Source of the DNA: Ashinkailepas kermadecensis
Taxonomy: Eukaryota > Arthropoda > Thecostraca > Neolepadidae
Reading direction: 5' to 3'
Assembly: GCA_034440615.1 (NCBI GenBank)
Contig: JAOTOM010005181.1
Location: 357,501 to 421,500, forward strand
DNA length: 64,000 bases
The notes under the pieces are model-generated. The model worked only from the letters and a program-made list of their open reading frames with translations, was not told where the DNA came from and made no database searches. The stretch's first letter is position 1. Every line of letters begins with the position of its first letter. The translations under genes and the position numbers were made by a program. Below, piece after piece: positions 46,201 to 56,850 of this stretch.

Positions 46201-46586
46201 GTCCCGTGGACGAGGCCCAATCTATCGCCATCGTTTCTGAGTTACCCGGTGTGAACCCGGACTCTCCCCATCCTTTTCAAAGATTTTCTTGTGGTATCCC
46301 TTGATAAGTCACCTCACACTGCTGAAATTAAACTTGTATAAAGCACTTAAAATACAAAATTTCCTAAATTCAGCCTTCCAGTTCATAACGCCCGGTCGCC
46401 ACCACGCTGACGTTATTGCACGTGTCCACCCGCCTTGTGCATTTGACGCCAGTCAAATAATCAAATAGTATTGTGCCACATTTGACGAGATGGAATGCCT
46501 CGTATCGGGGTTCGCTGGGATAACTCTATTAATTCATTTCGATGATTAGTTCTCTTTTCCCCACATTTTCTGGCGGGTAAGAAATC

Positions 46587-46589
<3 letters not shown>
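46201..46589. other. No gene recognised
   Basis: No feature identified. Confidence 0.45.

Positions 46590-46651
<62 letters not shown>
46590..46651. repeat. (TA)n microsatellite
   Basis: About 31 TA units without interruption. Confidence 0.97.
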
Positions 46652-46654
<3 letters not shown>

Positions 46655-46899
46655 GGTTCAGCTTTGATGCACCTCATATCTTTCGTTAAAATTGCTCCCA
46701 GATTGGCTACCGAGCCTAGGCTCTGGCTCGGTGTTCTTTTTTTCGACCCGTTGCGTTTCTTTTCATCTACGAATATGTTTTAGGGCTACAGGCCACTTTT
46801 GTTAAGGACCCGGTACATTTTTGAGGCCCCGGCTCTTATTCGGGTTTTGTTGCATTATGTGTGCATCGACGAATTTGTTTGGGTTTCTCATCTGTTTTC

Positions 46900-47775
46900 T
46901 AAAACCCCTATTTGTTGATTTAGTGCCCGGTCTGTTTGTTCTCTTTTAGGATCATGTCGCTTTTTGTGGGCCTGTTTTTAACGCCCTCATGCCGTCTCAT
47001 GGCCCGGCCCCGGTGTCGATTCGTCGGTGTCGAGCGTGATTTTCAGGGATACCTGTCCGACGTTGTGGGAGCCACAGCGCGACTTTCATGGGTCCCGGCC
47101 TGATTTTTTTAGCCCCCAGCGTGATTTTCGGGGGTCCAGTCCGTCTTTTGGGGGCCATCGTGATTTTCAAGGACACTGGCATGACTTTTTTGGGTCACCA
47201 GCGTGACTTTCAGGGGCCCAGGTGCCAACTCTCGAGGCCTCCTGCTTGATTTTCAGGGGCCCCGTTCCGACTTTTGTGGGGCCCCAGCGCGATTTTCGGG
47301 GATGTGGCCCGTATTTTGGGCCCCAGCGTCATTCTCAGGGGTCCCGGCAAGACTTCTTTGGCCCCAGCGTGACTTCCGGTGGCCACGCCCAACCTTTTGG
47401 AGCCCCATCGTGATGTGTGGTGGCTCCGACGCAACTTTTCTTAGTCCCGACGCGAATATTTTGTGCCCAGCGGTATTTTCATGGGCTCGGCCTCACGTCT
47501 TGGGGCCTCCAATGTGATTTGCAGTGGCATTTGTGCGATTTTTGGGGTCCAAGCGTGATTTTCAGGGGCCCCTGCGCGACTTCTTAGGGCCCTCAGTGAT
47601 TTTATGAGCCCCGGTGCGATTTTTGGGCCCTCAGCGTTATTTTATGGGACTTTTTGGGCCCCGAATGTGATTTGTAGTGGCCACGGTGCGATTGTTGGGG
47701 GCCCATCTGGATTTTTAGAGAGCCTGGCGCAATTTTTTTTTAACCCCAGCGCGATTCATGGGGCCCCAACCTCTC
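46900..47775. repeat. Degenerate ~28-60 bp repeat array
   Basis: Diverged units of the type GGCCCCAGCGTGATTTTCAG recur through ~870 bp, alternating with TTTTTGGGGCCC. Plus and minus frames rich in Pro/Phe or Lys/Pro reflect the repeat. Confidence 0.75.
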
Positions 47776-48454
47776 AGGGGTGGGGGGGGGTAGCAACTGT
47801 CACTAATGGCTCCCCCACCTTAGGCACGCCACTGGTGTATGGCCATATTTACTACAACAAAACCATCGTCCAAAACTTCACCTGCTACAAGAGAGCAATG
47901 TTTAACGTGATTGTTCTATGGTGATTGTGAAATCGAGCCCAGCACATACGACACATAGCTAGGTGTTCATAGGCAGTGATAAGGAGTGAACCATGCTAAT
48001 TTTGGAAGAACTTTTTGTCCCACAAAATATCATTTTAACAATGGCGAGTCTGAAAACCAGACCTTGAAAATGAAGTGGCTGAAATCCGAGGATTTTTGGA
48101 AGGGGGTCCTACTCTCTATTTTGCCAAAAACATACCGCGTCAATGGCTTGTCCCCCCAACTCCAAATCCGTGGCTACACCCATGATCGCTACTAACTTGG
48201 AACGCCATCAAATGACCCGCCATGGCCCATCAACTTACAGTCAATTGGCCTGCAGCGGTCTCCTTCCCCATGGACGGCATCGCAGACGTTTTCAGTATAG
48301 TTTTCCTGACATATTATCATCCTTAGGGGTATATCCAACTTCTACATTTCTGCTAAAATTAACTGCTTCAAGACAACCGAAAAGTAATGAGGTCACATTT
48401 TAAAAATTGCATTGTGTTGCGTGGCTTGGCTTCTCATTGTTATGGATCGCTGTG
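47776..48454. other. No gene recognised
   Basis: Short frames only. Confidence 0.45.
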
Positions 48455-48690
48455 ATCACTGGCGGATCTAGCCCACCAGTTTGGGGGAGGGGGCCAACTT
48501 TCGGTTTTCGGCGTCAGCCCTCCCCCCAGTGGCGTACTTAGGAATTGCATCAGAGGAGGGGTCGAAGGGATTTGGAGGGTGCCCATTCTCCCACTATTTT
48601 TGGTTAAAAGCATCGGATTTCTACGACTATTTGTCAAATGGACCCATTTTTTTACAATAATGATTAATGGCAACATACTTTCCTGTGTAG
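48455..48690. repeat. Dispersed repeat copy 2
   Basis: Diverged relative of 45987-46200: TCTAGCCCACCAGTTTGGGG, CCAACTTTCGG, GGCGTACTTAGGAATTG, GGATTTGGAGGGTGCCC and CCCACTATTTTTGGTT in the same order. Confidence 0.75.
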
Positions 48691-48830
48691 GGGCCCCAGC
48701 CTACCTCCACCGCTTCTAAATTACAAGATTTGTGTTCTTGTTTACCAAAACGTTCATGTTCACGTTCGACGTCTTGTACCACGTCAACGTTCGTGCACGT
48801 GTACACACTGGCAGATCCGATTTTGTCAAC

Positions 48831-49110
48831 TCTTGCTGTAAGCAGAACTTAAGCAGCATAGAACCCTCGATGCGTGTAAGAATGTACTATGCTACCATAT
48901 TGGCTTCCAAACAATTATAAAAATACCTTTAAAATTGGAGATTCTTTAATCCAGACGATATTTTTTAACCTCGGCAAAGGTTACTGCATTTTCATTCAGT
49001 TTACTTCTGTTGGTTTCGGGGGGCCAAAAGACACTATGCCCCCCCCCCCTTTTAAGCGCTTTGGGGGAGCCATGGCCGGAATGGCCCCTCCCTGGATCCG
49101 CTAGTGAATG
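48831..49110. repeat. Direct duplication, copy 1
   Basis: AGCATAGAACCCTCGATGCG, ATACCTTTAAAATTGGAGAT and the GGCCAAAAGACACTATG...GGATCCGC end reappear about 490 bp downstream in copy 2. Confidence 0.85.
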
Positions 49111-49320
49111 TAGCCTGTCTCTTCATCTTAGCAACCCCAACACCAACATACGAAACATGCTGCTCAACTGGGCTCAACTGGTCACTTGCACAAAATATCC
49201 TGTTCAAATTCCGCTTTCGAAATATAGCTCACTGGGTCCGCTTGCCCGTTACTGGCTAAACAAACTTCATGAACCTATCTGACGAAGGAATAATGAAACT
49301 GCTGATTTCGTCATCTCTTA

Positions 49321-49600
49321 CTGTAAGCAGAACTTCAACAGCATAGAACCCGCGATGCGTCAGAATCTACTATGCTACCATATTGGGCTTCCAAACAATC
49401 ATAACAAAATACCTTTAAAATTGGAGATTATTTCGCCCGGAAAGCTATTTTTTTAACCTCATCAAAGGTTATTGCATTTTAATTTAGTTTACTTTTATTG
49501 GTTGGGGGGGGAGGGCCAAAAGACACTATGGCCCCCCTTTGAAGCGCTTGGGGGGGGCATGGCCGGAATGCCCCCCCTGGATCCGCCAGTGGCCTCAGAT
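49321..49600. repeat. Direct duplication, copy 2
   Basis: Matches 48831-49110 with substitutions and small indels. Both copies end in CTGGATCCGC, a likely end of a dispersed repeat. Confidence 0.85.
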
Positions 49601-50252
49601 CCGCCAGTGGCCTCATTTGACCTCAGGTCACCTATATAGCAGCACTTTATCAGGTCAGTTGCCTGTTCCAGTTACCGGAACCGGGCCGCCCGCCCGACTG
49701 CTCCGTCGGGCAGCTCGGCGCAATCGGCTTCGCGAAGAAAGGAGTGAAGTACATGAATAAAGTATGGAAACGCAATGGCAAACAGTACAAATGACAAACA
49801 GTAGTGCATTTATGACAACATTCCAGTTGACAAAGTTTGGTTCCATTAACCTGTAATGAACTTGACCTGACTTGACCTCGGTGACCTAACATGACTTTGA
49901 AACTATATAGCATATACATATACATCAAACAAGTCGCTAGTGTTGCCAAGAACACTTCCCTTTTGCGAATATACGGGAAGCGCATCAGCGCCGATTTTTG
50001 TGGTCTTGCGCTACGAAATGGTTTGACTTTAACGGCCCCTAACTCGAAAAAAAAAATGTTCGGCCGATTTCCATTGTTCTTGCTTTAAAACACGCGCCGG
50101 TCATTTCTAAGCAGGTACGCGGAAAATCGCGTATATCGACCGGTAAAATTTGCAGTTATGTACGAAAAACCGGAGGGGTGGGCGGATTTCGCCCCCCCCC
50201 GCTCCAGTGCGCGAGTTAATATGTCTCTAAAACGGTACATCAGTTAAATATA
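49601..50252. other. Flank of the large DNA transposon; no gene
   Basis: Short duplication of CAGATCCGCCAGTGGCCTCA near 49585-49615. No coding feature is recognised. The TA at 50251-50252 is one half of the target duplication of the element that follows. Confidence 0.5.
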
Positions 50253-50274
50253 CACAGAGAAAAATATTTACACC
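50253..50274. repeat. Left terminal inverted repeat
   Basis: 22 bp starting CACAGAGAAAAATATT. It differs from the right repeat at two positions and is preceded by TA. Confidence 0.88.
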
Positions 50275-50299
50275 AAACAGTGTAATGAGAGTTAAATGA

Positions 50300-50580
50300 T
50301 ACCCATAATGCTATTCAAGAGAGCGGAACATGCTATATTAACGCTTATCATGGATGCACAGTGAGCTGTATGGCTGCAATGATAATCAATTCCATAATGG
50401 GGGGTATCTTCACCCATTATAAGGGTTGGACAGTAGCTCCCCTTACTCCCTTGCAATTTCACTTCGCTCATGGTACGCTTCATCCTCGTATTAGGTGTGC
50501 CTTAACACTCCATACGGAAATGTGTTTCATAAATGAGTGTTACTTGACACCCGTATAGTACCAAATGCACCCATTATGAT
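50300..50580. repeat. Left subterminal repeats
   Basis: ACCCATAATG (50301), CCATAATGG (50392), CACCCATTAT (50411) and CACCCATTAT (50568) are short direct and inverted copies of one motif, matched by motifs near the right end. In CACTA elements such clusters are transposase-binding sites. Confidence 0.65.
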
Positions 50581-50593
50581 TGCTTGTATGCAC

Positions 50594-50672
50594 TGCGCAT
50601 GCGCCAACAGAAGTGACGGGTGGCGTCTTCGCACCGCCATTGTTACCGAACACACGGATGGAAGCACGACAG
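50594..50672 (+). promoter_or_regulatory. Candidate element promoter with NRF1-type palindrome
   Basis: TGCGCATGCGCC at 50594-50605 matches the NRF1 consensus palindrome. It lies ~50 bp upstream of ACCGCCATTG and an ATG in good context (50658). Fifteen bases later AG|GTGAGT forms a strong splice donor (50673). Promoter identity is inferred from motifs and position. Confidence 0.45.
50658..50672 (+). CDS. Possible first coding micro-exon of the transposase gene
   Basis: ATG GAA GCA CGA CAG ends at a GTGAGT donor. It would join in phase 0 to the zinc-finger exon that begins after TTTTCAG at 54128. The junction phase and donor/acceptor quality support the model; no transcript was available. Confidence 0.35.
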
Positions 50673-53600
50673 GTGAGTTCAATTTGTTATAGTTGATTTC
50701 GATGTGCTTTGTTCTTCAAATATTATGTGTGCAAAGCTACAGAGGAATATAATGTCACAGTATAGCTGCCTTTCATAAGTCGTTAGGTGCAATGACAATG
50801 TAGCTCATCCATATTATGTGCCAAAAAGCAAAACATGATGGGTTACTGTTCAGGCTATCTGGACACGGATGTCGATTTCCATTCTTCTGAGGGGCTCCCC
50901 CCCCCCCCCATATCACTGGATTTGGTCACCCGTTGTTTAGCATATCTCTGATCATGAGAAAAAAAATGCATGTCATGAATAAATGATCAGGGAGGCCATG
51001 GCTGCTTTGGGAAGTCTAGACAGGGGCAGATTCAGGGGACACTGGAAGCATGCTCCCCCTCCCCTATGGAAGGTCTCTGGCCAGGAAAAACACCCCTCCA
51101 GGAAGGCTTGAGTGCACCCCTACCTCAACATTTTAAGTCAGGTATCCCTCTGAGAGAAAAGGCACACATTTAGTGTGCTTTAGTGCACCCCTCCAAATTT
51201 TAACCATGAGGCACCACTTCAGGTACTTTCATAGTGATGCCTCTTCAGACAAAGTGCCTCCTATGACAATTCCTGGACCCACCCTTGAGCCTAGGTGAGT
51301 TCCATGCTGCTTTACTGCCTGACATTTCCTCAGCTTTCAGCTTTGAAATATTTTCATTCATGTGTGCGTAGCATTTCATAGCATATTTTGTATAACTACA
51401 TCTGCCAATGAAGTTTAAATGAAATGGAGCTATTTGAAATGCTGGTAAACTTGCAGTTTAAGGTAATTCTTGAATTATTGGAATTTATCTTTTGAATGCA
51501 ATGTTTATGGATGTTGTTAACATGATGAGGCCAATAATTTCCTCTGCAAATGCATACTCTTCAGTTGAGAGAAAAATAACACCCAAAAAGCGGCTTGAAG
51601 TTTGGTAATATAGCATACAAAGTAGCTTTTACAGTAAATAAAAAATGGAACATAACCTAATCCAACCTAGCTGAACCTTCCATGTAGGAGAACAATTATT
51701 TTTTAATTGAAAATTTCTAGTTTTTTTAATTTAAATAAAATTAAATAAAAACCTAATCTAACCTAGCCTGACCTGCTTTTCAAGAAAAAAATACTGATTT
51801 TGTGGAACACAATGTCCCCATTTTTTGACAATGTTTCCCACTCAAAAGAAAAGCCTAATCTGACCTAAACACACCTAACCTAACAACCAAACATAACCCC
51901 TTTGCTTGAGGAAGACATGGCATTAGATATGTACACACTCAAGCATAGGATATTAAGGCGTGATATGATTGAAATGCATTAAATTATTAAAAGGTTAGAT
52001 CAGATCAATCTGAATGATGCCTTTCATTTAGACTATCCCATAGGGTTCATCAATTCAGGTAAGAAAAGTCAAGGTGTAGGACAGTTAGGCAACAACAGGT
52101 CTTCAGTCAAAGGGTGGTTGATCAATGGAATGGTGATGTGGAGATTCCGTGTTGAATCCATTAAGAAAATTATGATGGGCACATTTTTTAGGCAAAAAAA
52201 TCTTGTTTTTTAAAGTGATAATTAGTGCTGAATGGGTGATATTTATGCTAGTGGGCGTACGCGGTACAGACATGGACATTGATGGACATGGTTAAGCAGG
52301 CATGGATGGAGTTAATTATTGGTGGAACACTTAATCCACATGTGTGTTACATGGGATCGAGTGAATAGGGCTGGGTAGATAAGGTAGATAGGTATTGCTG
52401 GGTGTGTGGGATGTTGGTGGATAGTTTATTTGGAATTTGGGATGTGATATTGGTTGGGTTGATGGGTATCTTTTTGTCTAGGCAGATAGTATCTTCCCTT
52501 TATGGTTCTTATTAAGTCTGAGCACTTTATGACTTGGTGATTTTATGGTACTGATGGATTATCAGCATCTACTGGACCATTATAGTACAAGTCACAACTC
52601 ACACTTAACAATATGTAATATGTCTGCACTGTATTCAGTTAGTTTATGTTCAATCCATGATGTGACTTTCATTTGTGTGTTGTTGCTTTAAAATAAATGC
52701 ATTGCAGTTCATAATTTTGAAAGGCCAATCAATACCTTACATTTGCCAGTGTTTAGGGGGTTTCTGAATGGAAAGACAGCATCAATTGATGCCACAAATA
52801 GGTTTTATGGTGGTACAGCACATATATCATCATGTACCTACAAATGTTCAGCCCCCCAGCATTGATCAAGTTCTCACTGGGTATGGAGAGTGACCAAATT
52901 TCTGCTCTCAACTTATAACAAACTCAAGCATCCTTGCATTTTAAACGATCCAACATCTGCAGATTTTGCTTATCCATATATTTTCTGCAATCCTATATCA
53001 ATAGGTCTTAAGTGGTCATACAATCAAATGATGTGTGTGATGTAATATGTATAGGGTTTAGGCCAGGGTAGGTTAGGGAGAATTTTTCATTGATCATCCC
53101 TGTTTATCACAAATTATATGACATAAAATGTCTAAATTAAGCAACATTAAACATGTGATAAGATATCCAAGGTGTTCAAGCATTGGTTGGTCTCAAAGGC
53201 TTGAAGGACATTTGTCACGCTTCCTATGCCAATGCCTTTCCCCAAAATACAATTGGAATTTAGTGCATGTACCCAGTTTTGAAGGACTGCATATTTTATA
53301 TAAGATTAGGATACACAAATTGTACCATCATAAAGCTTCATTGGGACATTAATCATTGCTGTCTTTTCACTCAGCAGCCCCTAAACACAAAAGTGGCACT
53401 GCATGAGCTGTCAGAAACCATCAGCCTTGATGCTGTTCCATATAAACATTTCCACAGTTTTGAATTGCTATTGTGATGCATGAAAAAAATGTAAATGCAA
53501 TATGACAACTAATACATTGATATTTTAAAGGAAAATCCACATGTGGTTACAAGTAGATTGTGTGGACTGTTCAAGATATAGCAAAGGGGTATGGTACATG

Positions 53601-54127
53601 TTTAAACCTGTAAAATGACTATGAAGCTATGTACAGTCAAATCACCCACACCATGTGGGTGTGGCATATTTGTCTATCAGCTTGTTTTTATATCATATTC
53701 AGAAATGGGTCTGTAGCACTCCATAGTCATTACATGCATATAGATATATGTGTCGGTGGTGTTTATTGTTTAGTCCAATTAAATTTTATCATATTTTGTG
53801 TTGTTGTCATGCATCGTGCAAGAACTCTCAGATTGGGGTTTAAACCGGTTAAGTTATGCTTGTTTATGCCATTCATGCTGCAATTATCGAAATACAACAT
53901 GTGGTATGTTTTTAATTTGCTAAGTATTAGCTTCTTGCCTATGAAATGTTACTCTTGAACAGTTTAGCTTTTTGTAACCGGGACCCAATAAGGAATCACT
54001 TATTCATTGCAAAATTGAACAGCTTTTAGGATAATTGATGAACCATGCAGTAATAAATACAGATATTACAGTCTAACATGACAGTTGAATACTTCAGCGT
54101 ATGAACTTGCCATGTGATTGTTTTCAG
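50673..54127 (+). other. Long first intron or unassigned interior; no other gene seen
   Basis: About 3.5 kb of AT-rich DNA. It contains the CCTAA-rich dispersed repeat (51455-51910), a poly-C run near 50890 and only short frames. Confidence 0.45.
51455..51910. repeat. Dispersed repeat related to the TIR element at 1204-1910
   Basis: TTGAATGCAATGTTTATGGA, CATGATGAGGCCA and GAGAAAAATAACACC parallel 1337-1430 in the same order, followed by scattered CCTAACCTAA words as at 1500-1840. Confidence 0.65.
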
Positions 54128-56562
54128 GATGCAAGTAATGTAGCACTCCAGTACCATTGTATGCTTTGCAAATTTCAGCATAACAATTTTGCGGTTTATG
54201 CCAAACATGTAAAACGACATAGCAAAGATCCCTACTTTGTCGTAAGATGCATATTGTGCAAAAATGAGTACACCAAAACAAAATCATGGTTGAAACACCT
54301 GTAGCAGTTTCACCAGTTCCCTGCCGAAGAAGCATCTCGTGTAGACAACAGCCAGGATTTGTCGCCATTGGATTTGGCTGATCAACTGAATGACACTCAT
54401 TGCAATGTTCCATGCTCTTCAACTCCGAAACGTAATGTCGCAACGTTTATCAATTTCCTTCGTGAAAATGGCTTAGCTGAGACAGCATGCCCTGGGGCCA
54501 TTCATGAGGTTCAAGGTTTAATTGAAGATTCGATCACTGAGCTTCAAGAAGATTGTTCAATTGGTATTCAGGATAAAGTACCAACACCAAGGATTCCAAC
54601 GCTTCACGCTCTTCAATCATTATCAACTAATCACAAGTTCGAAGCATATGTCAAGGACAGTCTACCCTATGTAGAACCAGAATGTGTCAGGCTTGGAACA
54701 AGCAATCATGGATTTGTGCAATCATACCAGTATGTTCCACTGTTGTCACAGATGAAGAACTTGGTGTGTTTGCCACATGTCAAGAAGTATATTTCGCTCA
54801 GAGATGATCGAAGTGTTGTGTATGCGGATGTTTTGGATGGAGACCTGCACACAGCAAGAGGCGACCTCCTGCACATAGTTTTGTACTATGATGATTTCAA
54901 CGTTGTGAACCCATTAGGTAACAAAGTTAGCAAGAACAAAATATGTGCGGTTTACTTCATACTCGTACAGTATGCATACAACTGAACTTACAACTTACGA
55001 GAACTTACAACTTCATACAACTGAACATTCCTCAAAGAGTTAGATCGAGAGTAGATAGCATCTTCCTACTTCAGTTATGTCACTCCAGCTATATCAAGAA
55101 GTATGGATGGGGTGCTATCTTGAAGCGTCTGATTGAAGATATTCAGGTCTTTGAAACAGCTGGCATCAAGGTTGTCATAGATGGGTGTTCTCTTACGATC
55201 CATGGCAGGGTGGCATTTGTAGCTGGTGACAACCTTGCTGTACACACAATTGCGGGTTTTACTGAAAACTTCAGCAAGACAGAGAAGTATTGCAGATTTT
55301 GCCACGGAACACGATCAGACTGTGCAAGACATGAATCAGAAAAGGATTTCCTGCTTCGCGACAACGGTGGATATGAATCAGATCTTCGACGTCTGGAGGA
55401 GAGTGATTGGAGTCGTGATGTTTGCAGAGCAACCGGCTTGAAGGGCAAGTGCATATTCAACGAGTTGGATAATTTCAACATGATCGATGGTTTCCCACCG
55501 GATGTAGCCCACGATATTTTTGAGGGTGTTGTTGGGTATGTTCTTCAATTAGTTCTCACGACTGTCATCGTGATCAAGAAGTATATCAGCTGTCAAAAGA
55601 CGAATGAGCTACTAGCGACGTTCTCTTGGAATGGCGAGCCAAACAAACCACAATCCTTGCGAATGGTCTCGGGACATGTTATTTGTAAACAGACTGCAAA
55701 GGAAAGCTGGCTTCTTCTGAGATACATTCCTCTGATTATTGGTGATTACATACCCTTAGACTGCCCTGAGTGGAATATTCTTGTTGATTTGGGACGTGTA
55801 GTTCAACATTTGACAGCTCGAGTGTATTCCCCTGGTGACTTAGCATTTTTGGATTGGAAGATTTCGGATTGGCTGTACAGTATCAAAACAGTGTATCCTG
55901 ATTTCATTATGAAGCCCAAGTTCCATTTTATGGTGCACTATGCAACCCAAATAAAAAAGCATGGTCCCCTTCGCTTTTGCTGGACTTTACGTTTCGAGTG
56001 CAAGCACTCTGTTTTGAAATCTTTAGTAAGGAGGAATACAAATTTCAAGAACATATGCAGAACAGTGGCACGGAAGCATCAGAATCATCTGGCATTTGCG
56101 ATGAGCTCGGCAAACTACATGGCTCGTGGAGTTGTCACTGACATCAGGCCTATGAGCAACGAGTTGGCACAGAAGCTACCTGAAGACATGAAAACTCTTA
56201 TCTTGAATGAGGGACTTCAGGTGGGACGGCAAGTTCGAGTGGACAATTTGGTTTACGAGGTAGGAACGATGGTCATACTGGCAGATGATATGGAAGATGA
56301 TGGGTTTATATTCGGCGAAATCGGTGCAGTGTGTACTCAAGAACCTGACTTGGCTGTATTCTTAGTGCTGAATATCCTTCGATCAAAGCACAATTCGAAC
56401 ACTAACGCATACAGAACTGACGTTACTGACACATGGCGCATGGTGAGCATCCGTACATTGACAGATTTCAAGCCACTTCATTGCATACATGTTCCTGGTA
56501 AATGCAGTAGTGATGTTCCTGGTAAATGCAGTAGTGATATCGTTTTGAACTGCAGCCCGTGA
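54128..56562 (+). pseudogene. CACTA-type transposase with C2H2 zinc fingers (TNP2-like), disrupted
   Basis: This would be the DDE transposase that cuts at the element ends. The exon follows TTTTCAG. Finger 1 fits C-x2-C-x12-H-x3-H (CMLC...HVKRH). Finger 2 begins CILC, but an in-frame TAG at 54302-54304 falls between its two histidines. The same frame then runs to 54985 with LHIVLYYDDFNVVNPLGNK, the block carrying the first catalytic Asp (about 54890). There the frame is lost across a segment where ATACAACTGAAC is repeated. The continuing frame holds KKYGWGAILKRLIEDI, VAGDNLAVH (second Asp, about 55228), YCRFC...C zinc-binding cysteines, GFPPDVAHDIFEGVV (Glu, about 55522), KPKFHFMVHYA and RFECKHSVLKSL. 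It ends at 56562 after a 24-bp duplication (VPGKCSSD twice). All key residues survive but are split by one nonsense codon and one frameshift. Confidence 0.85.
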
Positions 56563-56577
56563 TATGTTCTATTTCAG

Positions 56578-56850
56578 ATCATGTCCGCCCAACAGCCATT
56601 GACACACATAGTATCTATCGCCGTCCCTGGGCAGGGCGAAGTTAACAGATACGTCAAAGTTGCGTCAAGAAGTGAACTGTTAGAAAAGAGTCAGGCTGCA
56701 TTCGGGTTGACGGGGACTTTCGCACTTGAAGTGGAGGAAGAACGCAAACTAAAGCTGTATCGCATTCGTTCTAATATGTCGTTTTTAATATCACTTCAAC
56801 CTCGAAATCAACTTTATGTCAAAAGGACTGAACTCGCGTTGCATGCATAA
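56578..56850 (+). CDS. Accessory gene exon 1 (PB1-like N-terminal segment)
   Basis: Begins after TTCTATTTCAG; ATG at 56581. The 89 residues (VSIAVPGQGEVNRYVKVAS, then FALEVEEERKLKLYRI) alternate strands and short helices as in the N-terminal region of SAMD3-like companion proteins. The frame ends at TAA 56848-56850; the best donor (AAG|GTACAC) lies just past it. This exon may thus be damaged or spliced unusually. Confidence 0.5.
   Translation: MMSAQQPLTHIVSIAVPGQGEVNRYVKVASRSELLEKSQAAFGLTGTFALEVEEERKLKLYRIRSNMSFLISLQPRNQLYVKRTELALHA

Noticed and set aside
47203..47517. 104-residue Pro/Phe-rich frame
   Set aside because: Follows the degenerate CCCCAGCGTGATTTTC repeat.
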